DNA from: Apostichopus japonicus
Lineage: Eukaryota > Echinodermata > Holothuroidea > Aspidochirotida > Stichopodidae
NCBI RefSeq assembly: GCF_037975245.1
Contig: NC_092568.1
Span: 17,813,001 to 17,877,000 of the forward strand
Direction: 5' to 3'
DNA: 64,000 nt
Part shown: piece after piece, positions 10,207 to 21,446 of the stretch
How the letters are laid out: each line of letters begins with the position of its first letter
How positions within the stretch are numbered: the stretch's first letter is position 1
Made by a program: the position numbers and the translations under genes
The notes under the pieces: generated by a model
Told to the model about the DNA's origin: nothing
Database searches by the model: none
The model's input: the letters and a program-made list of their open reading frames with translations, nothing else

Positions 10207-13200
10207 CTGTGGGCAAAATGGAAATATTTAACTGAGTTATATACGCAGTTCCAATGACTCGATCGGTAATGTCATCAGTGAGTTGAGTTACATGCCACCA
10301 GAGCAAGTTGGATCTTGATAAAGTTTTCTGTGCTACTAGACAATAATATCCCGTAATAAAAAGTATAAAAATTTGAAGATTTCGAATTTGAAGTTTTTTA
10401 TAGTTATTAATATGGATATGTAAAAGTGTCTGGGTGAAGAAATGTTGAATATTGAATCAAATTCCCCTGACTACTGTACTTCCTAACTAACATTCCCTGA
10501 AACTTTGTTGAAGTTGATATCATCTGATCAACAAAACTAACCGGCCAGCAGCATGGCAGTACTGCAATCATCTGTTGAACAAATTAACCAAGTAGCATCA
10601 TCTGCTGAATAAAACTATTAAACCAAGGATAATAGTTCAATGGTGACACTGAATTTATCTATTGAACCAACCAATGGGAGATTACCATGGCAGTACTATA
10701 TTTATCTGCTATTATTTAAAAAAAACCTAACCGGCTAACACCATGGCAGTACTGCAATCATCTGTTGAACAAATTAACCACATAGCACCATACATGTATT
10801 GAATTCATCTGCTGAATAAAACTAACCAAGGATAATAGTTCAATGGTGACACTGAATTTATCTATTGAACCAACCAATGGGATAGTGCCATGGCAGTACT
10901 ATATTTATCTGCTAATATTTTAAAAAAACTAACCGGCTAACACCATGGCAGTACTGCGATCATCTGTTGAACAAATTAACCACATAACACCATAGATGTA
11001 TTGAATTCATCTGCTGAATAAACTAACCAAGGATAATAGCTCAATGGTGACACTGAATTAATCTATTGAACAGTTCCGAATACACATATCCATTCCATAC
11101 CTGCTAACGCCATGAAGGGCTTAATTAGTCTGCTAAACAAAACTAACCTGATAGAGCCATGGCAGTACTGAATTCATTTTTGAGCATTTCTAAGACCATC
11201 TTCACTCCTTCCTCACCCTAAAACGAGAAGAAAACAAACAATTCACAATACAAAAGTATAAAGAAGTTTTAACTTCTTCATGTACCAATTTCTAAAATTT
11301 TTGGCAAAGCTGTCGAAATTAATGTTCACTCCTTCACATATTTTCGGTTAATTGGGTATAACCAAAGGGAGGGGGGTACACCATACTCATTAGAGGCTTC
11401 TGAACAGAGCATAGTGCGAATAGAAATATTCACTGACATGGCAGATGCTTGTATGTTCTTTTTTTTTCATATACAAAAAGCAAGCTGTTTAATGGATTCA
11501 TGGTTATCAGATGTTTCAATTTAAAAGGTTTGCAAGTACAGGGAAACATTGGGGGAATATGTAATGCTATCAATGATTTCTTTTCAATTTAAACTTAATG
11601 CAACAGTGAAGCTCATATAAAAGAACAAAACCAAGTTTTGAATGCACCTTGTATGCCAATCCCCAAAGTACCGGCCTACCGATAAACACCGCCCTCGCTC
11701 CGAGAGCCAGGGCCTTCAGGACGTCAGTTCCCTTCCGTACCCCACCGTCTAGGTAAACTTCAACATCAGACCCTTTCACAGCCTCTACGACCTCTGGAAG
11801 AGCATCAATCTAAACAACAAACACAATGTTTTTAAATTATTAGGTGGGAAAGAGCACCTTGGTAAAAAACTGTTTATGACAATTTACAAAGATATGAATA
11901 TTCTATGAGTGAGTTGATAATTCATCAAAATTGAGCTGGCAATGTCTGAAATACAATATTTTTCACACTTTTAGGTAGGAGGAACATCATAAGTAAATGT
12001 TTTACTACAAATGTATGATTTTTTGGGAAGGTGAGTTGATATTTTCATCACAATTAAGTTGAAAAATATGGTTGTTTTCAATCATTATGTAGAAATCTTT
12101 CATTCTGAAAACTTCATCTGACCTCTCAAAGGAGTTTATCATTCATGTGACTCCATGAAGTACAGTATTAACACTAATGCAACAAGCACACAAACAATCA
12201 ACAAAGCTTCTGTTCACCTCTTTTAATATGTTGAAATCAAACATTGTTACAGCAGCAAGAATATTCTTAAAGCTGTCTCGCAAACGTTATGCTAATGGGG
12301 TACAGTGTTTATTCAATGTGGATGGTTGACAAGAGTTATGAGTGACAGTGTTCACAAGTTGCAGGTAACGATACACAGGCCAGTACGCAGAGGGATGTGA
12401 CAGGTACATTCACACCACACCTCCTCACCGCCCCTCCCTCTCGCACCCCTGCTGAATGATTCAACCAGTAGAACACATATCAATATGCAACAGACCACAG
12501 TGTAGATCTAGTAACGCACAATTAATAGTTTTCTAATATGCAAAGAGACTTACTGTACCCAGTACGCCATCTAGCTGCCTTCCTCCGTGATTGGAAACAA
12601 TTATGCCAGCGACACCGTTTTCAACGGCAAGCTCAGCATCACTGCCTGTAAGAGAGAGACAATCAAGACTGAGGATAGGATCTATCTTAGATGTAGTGAA
12701 TTTATGGGAGTGTTGATGTTTGAGACGTGTTGTGGTAGGGACATTGTGGGCTGTGATAATTATCTCTAACCAAGATAGTTCTGGTTAAAGGCAGACTTTG
12801 TGGTACGAGTACAACAGCATGAGCGTGAGTAAAAGGAGAATACACTTATCATATAATTTATGAGTACCAGTACACGGCTCCAAGCCTGAGCACAAATACT
12901 TCATTTTGCAAGTATCTATGCTAGATTCCAATATATACCACCTATAAGTACAAATCCATTCCATACTACAAAGTACAGGCAGGTATAACACTAGCATATA
13001 TGGTATGAGTAACGAATCCATACTACAAGTACAGGCAGCTATAACCCTAGCGTATGAGTAAGAATCCATACTACATGGTACAGGAAGCTATCATGCTAGC
13101 GTATGAGTATGGATTCATACTAATAGGTAGAGGCAGCTATAATGCTAGTGTAGAGAATAAGTATGGATCCATACTACAAGTACAGGCATCTATAACCCTA

Positions 13201-16200
13201 GCGTATGAGTACAGATCCATACTACATGGTACATGCAGGCAGCTATAATGCTAGCGTATGAGTATGGATCCATCATACTGTACAAGGTACAGGAAGCTAT
13301 AACGCTAGCATATGAGTATGGATCCATACTACAAGGTACAGGCAGCTATAATGCTAGCATATGAGTACTGATTTATACTAATAGGTACAGGCAGCTATAA
13401 CGCTAGTGTATGAGAATGAGTATTGGATCCATACTACAAGTACAGGCAGCTATAACCCTAGCGTATGAGTACAGATTCATACTAATAGGTACAGGCAGCT
13501 ATAACGCTAGTGTATGAGTATGGATCCATACTACAAGGTACAGGCAGCTATAACCCTAGCGTATGAGTACGGATCCATACTACAAGGTACAGGCAGCTAT
13601 AATGCTACCATATGAGTACGAATTCATGCTAATAGGTAGAGGCAGCTAAAACGCTAGTGTATGAGAATGAGTATGGATCCATACTACAATTACAGGCAGC
13701 TATAACGCTAGCATATGAGTACTGATTCATACTAATAGGTACAGGCAGCTATAACGCTAGTGTATGAGAATGAGTATGGATCCATACTACAATTACAGGC
13801 AGCTATAACGCTAGCATATGAGTACTGATTCATACTAATAGGTACAGGCAGCTATAACGCTAGTGTATGAGAATGAGTATGGATCCATACTACAAGTACA
13901 GGCAGCTATAATGCTAGTGTATGAGTATGAATCCATACTAATAGGTACAGGCAGCTATAACGCTAACTAGTGTATGAGAATGCTTTCCCACAAGTAGAAA
14001 AATTAAAAGAAAGACAATCATTCTGACTAGACATTTTTAATGCTTTAAATGATAATTTGTAGAAAATTCTAACCTTTTTTCATTAGCAACATGACTCCAT
14101 TTCCCCTGCTTTGCCCAAACAGAGGCAGTGCATCTTGATGTTTGTGGGAAATCTAAACAGACACAAACATACACCTCACTTATCCTTATTTACTTGAACT
14201 CCTACGTGGTATGGTTATTAGATATCACCAAACACCATTCCAACCAACACCACTTCAGTCAATACCATTCTAACACCATTTTTTGGGGGGTCACAGAAGG
14301 AAACTACCTACTCTATTGTTCTTTACCTGAGAGAATGCCCTTAAGGACAATTGGAAGCTTTGTGATAGTTTTCAGCCAACCTACATCTTTCCATGTTACT
14401 GCCGGAGAAATCTGAATAGGTCCATACAGGTCCCCCTTTGTGTTAGAAGAATTTTCATGCTCCAAATTTGGAAGTCTGAAACATGGAAAACAACAAGTAC
14501 ATTTTAGGCTATATGACTCCAATATAATCAACTTTTTTCTAGCATCATCCCTTCATATTAAGTTGTGCATACACTTCCATCTATATTAAAATTTTCATAA
14601 AGTGAACTATAGTGACTATTCCCTCCCGGTGGTTTCTGAACAATATCAGAAAAGCTGAATTTCTTAATTGCAGCTGTAGGCATTGATTTTGGCAACTCAC
14701 TGATTTGTTGCATATCATCAATGCAATCCACCCATGTCAGTGCAAATTTCAAGTTGAGATATATGGCATTAACCATTTGTACTTGATGACCTTTGTTGAC
14801 CTTTGGTCCCCACCAAAAATAATAGGCACCCTAAGGATCTCACTAATGGGGAAAGCCACATACTCTCTTCATAACAACATTCCCCTTGTTCAGATGTAAT
14901 GTGTATCAGGTTTTCACATTTTGACCTCGGTTGACCTCTGATGTCTATCAAAGACTTGTTGCGTATTACAAGGCTGAACTATGATGTAGGTACATACTTT
15001 CTTGTAGGGATTGCTCTGTTGACCCCTGCTAATGTTGGCCTGCTCATCAAGAACACCAAACGTGTACACATTACGGGCAAGCCATACGCCAAGTACAACA
15101 TTCCCATTCTTGAGATATCGTGGTCAAAAAATAGGGTTACAACACATTCACATTCTCACACGCACAAGCATGCACTGCAAGTAACCAAACTGAGTGGATA
15201 ACAATTTCTGGTTGTTCCCAATAGTCCAGACATTGGAAAAGATCAATGATTTGAGTTGTTTACAAAAATGCTCATACTTATGTTTGAGATCTTGGTATAT
15301 TTTTTATTCAACAGTGTATTTATTTGAATGTCACATGTGTGTGTGTGTGTGTGTATAGAGTGAAAGATATCCAATACATAAATGGAAGTGTCTGGTCACA
15401 CCTACTGATCATACATGCTTAAATCTATTTACATAAGAATATCCAATATGAGATTGATATTACTTTGAACTCAATTCAAACAAATACACAGTAGTACCTC
15501 ATAATACAGGACTGAGGTTGCTTGTAGTAACTCTCACAAGCTGGAATTATACTTATTCAGTATTTGGCTCTACGTGGTTAATTTGCCTTGAAAGGCTGTA
15601 CTGTTTATACGCTACTCAACAACATGTACAGTTTTGATTTGTCCAACCATATGTTTAGTCATCTCAGACCACTGGATAAACCTCAAAGGGTGACTCGCGC
15701 AAAAAGAAACGTCTAATGCCGGTAATTTGACCTAGTTTCGTATGAGGTGTAACAGTGTTAAAAACTACCATCGATCCCAGAAAATACACACACAGCTTGC
15801 TACCCTTGGTAATTAGACACTAGTGTACAGTCAGTACATACAGATGCGGTCAATACCCACAGCACAGTATACAAACGATACAGCGATGGACATCTCAGGT
15901 CCAGCTAAAGATAACAATTAAGGTATCAGGTTTCATTACTGTCTGCATTTTGTAGCGACACAAACAAAACGTCACTTGCAAGCAACAGAAAGTTAACTTT
16001 TTCAGATGGCCGCACGCGGTTTGGGGCGAGTCTTCAATGCCTTTAAATCACTTTTTGAGTTTGTATATGTATGTATGCAGTTCACATGGCAAATCTGGTT
16101 GTTATCATTTCAAATAAACAAAAACAAAGTCGAATTTTTTCAAAATTTCCCAGTTTGCCTTTACATACGGTTAATACTGCTATGAATTTACAAAAGTGTC

Positions 16201-19200
16201 TCAGCGTAGAAGATGTCGAGAACTGAATGAAATCTTCAATGACTTACTACGCGTTTTTAATTTGGTTTTTACAGAAAAGAGAACGCAGACATGATAGGTT
16301 TGGTGATTCCTTGAAACATTTTACATTAATTAATACATTTTTATGAACTAGTTTATGACAGTTAGACCATTGTAGCATACAAGTGACCAGCAATGTTTTG
16401 CACTAATTTGGACCTAGCCATATCATAACATGAGGTTCATCTAAACCTTAAAGGCATTGAAGACTCGCGCACAAAGAAACGTCTCATGGCGGTAATCTGA
16501 CCTAGTTTCGAATGAGGTGTAACAGAAGTGACAGTTAGACACCACCATCAATCCCAGAAAATACACACACAGCTTGCTACCGTCAGTAATTAGACACTAG
16601 TGCACAGTCAATACATGCAGATAGGGTCAATACCCACAACAGTGTACATAGCAGTCCATCTACAAAAAAGATAACAAGGTATCACCTTTCATTACTGTCT
16701 GCATTTTGTAGCGACACGAACAAAAATTTCACTTGCAAGCAACGGAAAGTTAACTTTTTCAGACGGCGGCACACGGTTTGGAGCGAGTCTTCAATGCCTT
16801 TATGTCAGATCTCCCAGTACAACGATTTATTACATGAATCATAATATTTTGAAACCATGCATAAAACGTTAATCCCAATTTTGATGTCATACAGTATGTA
16901 GTTCAGTAATGTCACAATTATAACTATTGAAATGACAAATCATGATCAAAGGAAACCACCCAGACCTGATACTGCTGTCAACTTTGAATCCATTTCTTAA
17001 ATCTGCCAATCTTATCCCGACGACGGGAGTATCGACCGTCACGACCAACGCTTTGTATCCGGCTTTCTCGGCACGCCTGACAATGGTCTCCGTCAGCCTT
17101 CTATCTTTAACGATGTAGAGTTGAAACCAGTGCAAGCAGTTGGGAGAAGCAGAAATCACATCCTCCATGCTTGTGGTGGACCAAGAACTCAATATCATGC
17201 CCGACTGCAAAGAGGCAGCAGCTAAACATTTCGAGAGAAACAAGAACGAACGGGGAATTTAGTGCTCGAATTTTGTAATATAGTGGTCTCGTAGGCTCTG
17301 AAAGTTCCCTTACAAAATACTATCATTCATTTGTACCAAAAAAATGCTGTACATCTTTGCACTTGTATACTAGCAATTTGCCCATTTTGCATAGCATTTT
17401 GCGATGCGATTCCCAATGAATTATTCCCTGACAGTAATTTACTATGTAAGTAGAACTACATTTGGAAAAGAACAATAAATTTTTTGGCTAGAATGGGACT
17501 TAGATCCGTGACCTCAGGGGTTTGTAAAAATGAGGTCACCGATTCAAATCCCACTCTAGCCAAGAAAAAATTCCTTGCTCTCTTTTTCATATTTTTACTC
17601 TGTTTATAGCTCCATGGTGTAAGTGAGAAGTTTCTGATGAACAAATGTACTTTTTCAGAGTTAAATCAATATAATACTGGGAAAGATGCAGGTATAGCAA
17701 CCAAGGCAAAACGAAACTAATCATGTTCTGTTAACCAGCAGGCTGGCGCTCTGCTGATCTAATGTGCAGTTTTTCTCAGTGCCAAATAAACCAGCAACTC
17801 ACTGTGCACTCCTTAACAACGTTTAGTGTCTAGTTCATAGACTACTGCATGGATTAACAAACTATTTGAGGCAGCTCAGTATAATAAGTTAATTAAACGA
17901 CTGGCATATATTCTATACTCATTCAGGTCACTTGTATATATTTTCCATAACATACAACTTCCCCGAGGTCACCTATGTCATTTGAGATATACCCAAACCA
18001 CCAAGTAGGAGAGAAGTATATTCTCTCTCACGCATATTGAATGTGTTTTATTATTATGTCTCACCCTGTACTGAGCCGGGATTCTGACACTCCGACAGAA
18101 AGGGTACTTAGATAGGAGGCCTTTGAGCCATATCAGCCCACAAAAGACTTCAATCCAGCTTTCAATAAAATATCAGACACACAACCTTGCACTCGTCAGG
18201 TATGCACACCCCTTATGACCTTAGGCTCAAGGCTGACCCTACCTTGCCCCTCTGCAACAACCAATCTTTCTTGGGTGGCTCTCATATGAAATTAAAACGA
18301 GAAACAAAGTCCTATCAGGTATCACTCACCTTTAGCAGTAGCTATTTCACCCTCTGGATGAGCAAGTGAATGCATCGCTGTTGGAGCGATTGCCACAGGG
18401 AATGATAATTTCCTACCAAGAATTGTGGTAGACAAATGTCTCTCCGACACATCTTTCAATAACTGTGGACACAGTCTTATCCTAAAAGTAAAGATGGTAT
18501 AAATTGGGCAATTGAACCAGCATCTAGGTCGTATCATGATATTAGGTGCACCATTTAGTCACAATCCGTTATCAGAACTGGACGATTTTTGATAGTCTGC
18601 ATTAAAACAGCATTGCCTCCTGCACTACAGTCCATCCATCCATATATAACTGTGGTCAAGTTGGTGCACAGCCTGATTATGGCCTACCTGGACTTTAAAG
18701 CCATGACAAACCTCCCAGTGGTAACTTGCCAAACAAGAACCAGAAAACTAGAAAGGAAAGGGGGCTTAGTGATCCTTGCCAGATTTTGTATGAGCTGTCA
18801 TTTAAGTGTGCATATAAGGTTCGAGTATCCACATAAGGACCAACAAAGTCCTTATGTGGCGATACGAGAGTATCCACATAAGGACCACAAACTGCGTTAG
18901 TCCTTACGTGGCGATATGAGAGTATCCACATAATGACCAAAGAACTGCGTTAGTCCTTATGTGGCGATATGAGAGTATCCACATAATGACCAAAGAACTG
19001 CGTTAGTCCTTATGTGGCGATATGAGAGTATCCACATAATGACCAACGAACCGCGTTATTCCTTATGTGGCGATATCCACATAATAACCAACGAACTGTG
19101 TTAGTCCTTATGTGGTGATATGAGAGTATCCACATAAGGACCAAGTGGTTCGTTGGTCATTATGTGGATACAGCTCTCATATCACCACATAAGGGCTTAT

Positions 19201-19835
19201 GCGGTTCGTTGGTCCTTATGTGGCGACATGCGAGATCCCCACATAAGGACTTGTGAATATTGTCGGTATTGGCGTCATTATGTGGCAGTGTTAGGATTGC
19301 ATGATAAGTAAAATGTTCTTGGTCATAATGCGGAGGTGCTGTTACTGGTATTAGTGCCACGTAAGGACTTAAATTGTTCTTGGTCATTATGTGGCGATAA
19401 CTTAGGTTTAATATTTTAATGCTTGTCGGTTTTGCCGTTCCATATTATTCAGGCCTAAGTTTGAAAACATGATATAGTCTAGGCCTATAGCTAGTCCTGG
19501 TTTAGAAATATTGAATTATATGCCAATGCCAGGGGTTTTAGCATAATGTTGTTTAAACAGTTGGTATACATATCCGGTCACTGATTCTAAATTAGTTCCG
19601 TTTTTTGCAAGGGCTGTGTAGTCACTACTAGACTTTATAACTTCTTAATCTTTCTTTGTAAGGCCTAGGGAAAACATTGTTTAGTTCTGCAGTTTCTCTA
19701 CCTTTGAAATGATTCAACGTTTTCATGCAGAGTCTGCTCTGAATTTGCACCTGTGGCATAGTAATCATAAACTGACTTCCCTAACATCCGTTTAGAATAC
19801 TTTTCCAGGTCATCAAGGCACACAATGGAGTTCAT
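10136..19835 (-). CDS. HAO1: Peroxisomal FMN-dependent 2-hydroxyacid oxidase (HAO family), 8 exons
   Basis: Joined exons (minus): 19835-19702, 18481-18330, 17221-16966, 14475-14327, 12645-12554, 11809-11648, 11217-11148, 10206-10136, giving 1086 bp and 361 aa; all junctions are GT-AG and phases agree. The enzyme family oxidises 2-hydroxyacids such as glycolate with FMN, making the 2-oxoacid and H2O2. Visible family features are DYYATGAN (Tyr25), SSWSTTS (Trp109), LQLY (Tyr131), TVDTP (Asp159), LPIVLKGIL (Lys226) and [10 protein letters not shown] with catalytic His250 and Arg253, followed by the FMN-phosphate region [19 protein letters not shown]. The protein ends SKL, a canonical PTS1 signal, so a peroxisomal location is expected. 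It is about nine residues shorter than human HAO1 (370 aa), mostly in the loop after Arg181. HAO1 versus HAO2 orthology is unresolved; the symbol marks closest resemblance. Confidence 0.95.
10541..11145. repeat. ~190-200 bp tandem array in HAO intron 7
   Basis: Unit starts recur at about 10541, 10741 and 10933, with a degenerate piece near 11100. Each unit holds CATGGCAGTACT once or twice (near 10551, 10685, 10742, 10888 and 10945) plus blocks such as AACCAAGGATAATAG and GGTGACACTGAAT. The CATGGCAGTACT block and the adjoining CTAACC are shared with exon 7 and its splice donor. Confidence 0.85.
11148..11217 (-). CDS. HAO1: HAO exon 7
   Basis: Encodes [20 protein letters not shown] then ALS, plus one base of the next Gly codon. 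Acceptor TTTTAG, donor TCAG|GTTAGT. The last ~25 bases and the donor are the apparent source of the tandem array just downstream in the intron (10541-11145). Confidence 0.92.
11648..11809 (-). CDS. HAO1: HAO exon 6
   Basis: Encodes [20 protein letters not shown] then [20 protein letters not shown] and [14 protein letters not shown]. This is the FMN phosphate-binding segment, near-identical to the vertebrate sequence. Acceptor TTTAG, donor AAG|GTGCAT. Confidence 0.95.
12554..12645 (-). CDS. HAO1: HAO exon 5 (catalytic signature)
   Basis: Encodes [16 protein letters not shown] then [14 protein letters not shown], the diagnostic active-site signature with His250 and Arg253. Acceptor CTTACAG, donor ACA|GTAAGT. 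Confidence 0.95.
12900..13985. repeat. ~50 bp minisatellite in HAO intron 4
   Basis: About 19-20 units of roughly 48-57 bp built from TACAGGCAGCTATAACGCTA followed by GCGTATGAGTATGGATCCAT and TACTACAAGG. Variants are interspersed, including GGATTCATACTAATAGG and GTATGAGAATGAG forms. The palindrome GTATGGATCCATAC recurs in many units. Some adjacent units form a higher-order pair repeated near 13650-13900. Confidence 0.9.
14327..14475 (-). CDS. HAO1: HAO exon 4
   Basis: Encodes [18 protein letters not shown] then [20 protein letters not shown] and KGILS. This covers the short variable active-site loop and the Lys226 strand. Acceptor TTTCAG, donor CTCAG|GTAAAG. Confidence 0.94.
14700..15000 (-). 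repeat. AGGTCA-type dispersed repeat in HAO intron 3/4 region
   Basis: On the minus strand, sequence around 14780-14815 and 14925-14945 contains AGGTCAACAAAGGTCAT-like and AGGTCAACCGAGGTCAA-like blocks, the same family as at 29.8-31.1 kb but inverted. It lies in intron 3, just upstream of exon 4 in gene order. Confidence 0.45.
15686..16043. mobile_element. MITE copy 1 (HAO intron 3)
   Basis: Homologous along its length to 16451-16800, including GTAATTAGACACTAGTG and GCATTTTGTAGCGACAC blocks. The right end GGCGAGTCTTCAATGCCTT is intact and followed by TA, while the left end (AAGGGTGACTCGCG) is degraded. 358 bp, no coding capacity. Confidence 0.75.
16451..16800. mobile_element. MITE copy 2 with intact ends (HAO intron 3)
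   Basis: 350 bp element with perfect 18 bp terminal inverted repeats, AAGGCATTGAAGACTCGC and its complement at the right end. TA dinucleotides flank it at 16449-16450 and 16801-16802. A TA target is usual for Tc1/mariner-type elements, although no transposase is present to confirm the superfamily. It lies about 165 bp from exon 3. Confidence 0.85.
16966..17221 (-). CDS. HAO1: HAO exon 3
   Basis: Encodes [17 protein letters not shown] through LQLYIVKD, TVDTP and [19 protein letters not shown]. It contains Trp109, Tyr131 and Asp159. The donor AG|GTCTGG is weak, but it is supported because exon 4 restores the reading frame and the Arg181 codon. Confidence 0.93.
17484..17563. repeat. 80 bp palindrome with tRNA T-arm-like arms (HAO intron 2)
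   Basis: Two 32 bp arms, beginning TTGGCTAGAATGGGACTT and ending AATCCCACTCTAGCCAA, match in inverted orientation at about 27 of 32 positions around a ~16 bp loop. Each arm resembles the 3' half of a tRNA (T loop GATTCAAATC followed by an acceptor-like strand). No 5' tRNA half is present, so this is not a functional tRNA gene. Confidence 0.7.
18330..18481 (-). CDS. HAO1: HAO exon 2
   Basis: Encodes [19 protein letters not shown] then [20 protein letters not shown], the conserved FMN-binding N-terminal part of the barrel. The acceptor TTTTAG and donor AAAG|GTGAGT are both good matches to consensus. Confidence 0.95.
18826..19280. repeat. ~53 bp minisatellite of palindromic units (HAO intron 1)
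   Basis: Units alternate ATCCACATAAGGACCAA with GTCCTTATGTGGCGATATGA, so each unit is itself an inverted repeat of CCACATAAGGAC and GTCCTTATGTGG. Four units of about 52-53 bp run in one orientation from 18826. After about 19140 the order of blocks reverses. Degenerate echoes continue to about 19395. Confidence 0.88.
19702..19835 (-). CDS. HAO1: HAO exon 1 (start codon)
   Basis: Encodes [20 protein letters not shown] then [15 protein letters not shown] and on to ESFQ. The start ATG lies at 19835-19833, where the family N-terminus begins. The donor is CAAAG|GTAGAG, leaving a two-base phase completed by exon 2 (Arg45). Confidence 0.92.
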
Positions 19836-20370
19836 GTTGGAACTGTCTCTGAGATTTTTAACGTTAGATATACGCCAACCGTAGACGTGGACTGGTGTAA
19901 CAACGTAACAAATAGTAAATCAATTTAGCTGGATGCAAGTTATCTGCAGAGCTTTTTCGGTGATCATGGATATGGACCTTGGACTATGTGACTTAGTCGC
20001 GATGTCAATACAATGAAGTGACCATGACAATAAGCGGAAATCTGCTAACACCGTCGCCGAAACATTTGCGCTGATAAGCCAGTGACGGTACCGTAAAAAA
20101 TGTGCTGAGTTTTTTACTTTCTTCACCACCATCGAGGGAGGAAGTGAAAGTTGATATATGGCTGCTAAGTGTTCTAGAACACAAAATACTTTTGTTCACA
20201 ATCACAAATGTCGCACATTTTTAGGCGTTATATTATAAGGTAATCAATAAACGCTAGCGAACTAGGGAACTGGTCCGTCGTAGAGTTGCATTCACAATAA
20301 GGCCTACATAGATCCATTGCAATCGGTGCACCGGTCCACAACAATAACAATCCGAAGTTGTAGGCCTACT
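19836..20370 (-). other. Upstream region of the oxidase gene
   Basis: About 535 bp of non-repetitive sequence between the HAO start codon and the target duplication of the nested transposon block. The promoter and 5' UTR presumably lie here, but no TATA box or other element could be assigned with confidence. Confidence 0.3.
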
Positions 20371-21072
20371 ATTCACAGGCGCGTATCCAGGATTTTCTAA
20401 CCCGGGGGGGGGGGGGGGCGCGAATTACTATCTAAGCGGAGCGCCACCATCGGTTGGCGCGCAGCGTACAAGAAAATTTCTGGTTTTGATACCCCCCAGA
20501 TCACCGGAAACGGCACTTCTCGGGCTTGAAATGACCAACCAGATGTACACTTTTTGCCTGAGAACCAAGTATTTCCTAATAGTTTTTTTTTCCATCCATA
20601 ACCTTTTTGAAGATTGTCAACCCGGCACACGTCATGTTCGACCTGATCGCATCTCCTGTGGGTCTTTGCTTTTGTAGGTGATTCTACGTCGCGGCCCACA
20701 ATACCCGTCAGCCCCACTTTTCAAGGTTTGAGGCCCCAAATTTGTTCAGAATTTGAAAATTCACATTTCTCGTGAATAAACTCACTTGAAAACATACCCA
20801 TAATGTTGTACAAAATGTCATCTATGGACAACCAATATAGAAAAACTTCCTTGAACCCCTAACAGACCGGTCAAAATTGCACGAGTAGAGGGAAGTGTGA
20901 TGCAGAATGTTGGTGAAGGAATTTTCGAAAATTCAGACACAGTTAATTTATTGCTGTAGAAATATTAAACCTCTTATAACGGCTATTATAAAACTTGGTT
21001 GAAGGAAATGAAAAAATAGCAGATATTTCCTTCAACCGAACACTACACACATAGGCGTAGGAGGCGCGGCGG

Positions 21073-21446
21073 CAGTGGCGGAGCTAGGGGTATTGGTCAG
21101 GAGGGGCGAGAATGGTCTGTAGGGGCGCTTTCGACACTAAGCGGAGCGCCACCACTGGTTGGCGCGTAGCGCACAGACAATTTTTGAGTAAAGGTACTCC
21201 CTAGATCGCCGGAAATGACCCTTTCAGGGCCTGGCTAATTTGCAGATAAACGAAGAATAGGGTGTCATCGCCAAATGACACCAACAAAATGTGAGAAATG
21301 TCAATAAGTAGATGAGAGCGCAATAAAAAAGTCAATAATCTAGAATAAGTAAAAAGTGGTAAAGAGCTGAAAAAGGCGCCAGCAGTCCATTTGAGTCCGT
21401 CAGGGGGGGCATCCGCCCCCCTGACCGTATGGACGCTCCGCCACTG
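21073..21446. mobile_element. hAT-type MITE, 374 bp
   Basis: Starts CAGTGGCGGAGCTAGGGG and ends GCTCCGCCACTG. A perfect 8 bp target duplication CGCGGCGG lies at 21065-21072 and 21447-21454. A variant hairpin GCGCCACCACTGGTTGGCGC lies at 21146-21165. It is closely related to 23248-23635. Confidence 0.92.

Noticed and set aside
12900-13985. CRISPR-like array
   Set aside because: Units are near-identical along their whole length without unique spacers, and the context is an animal intron; it is a minisatellite.
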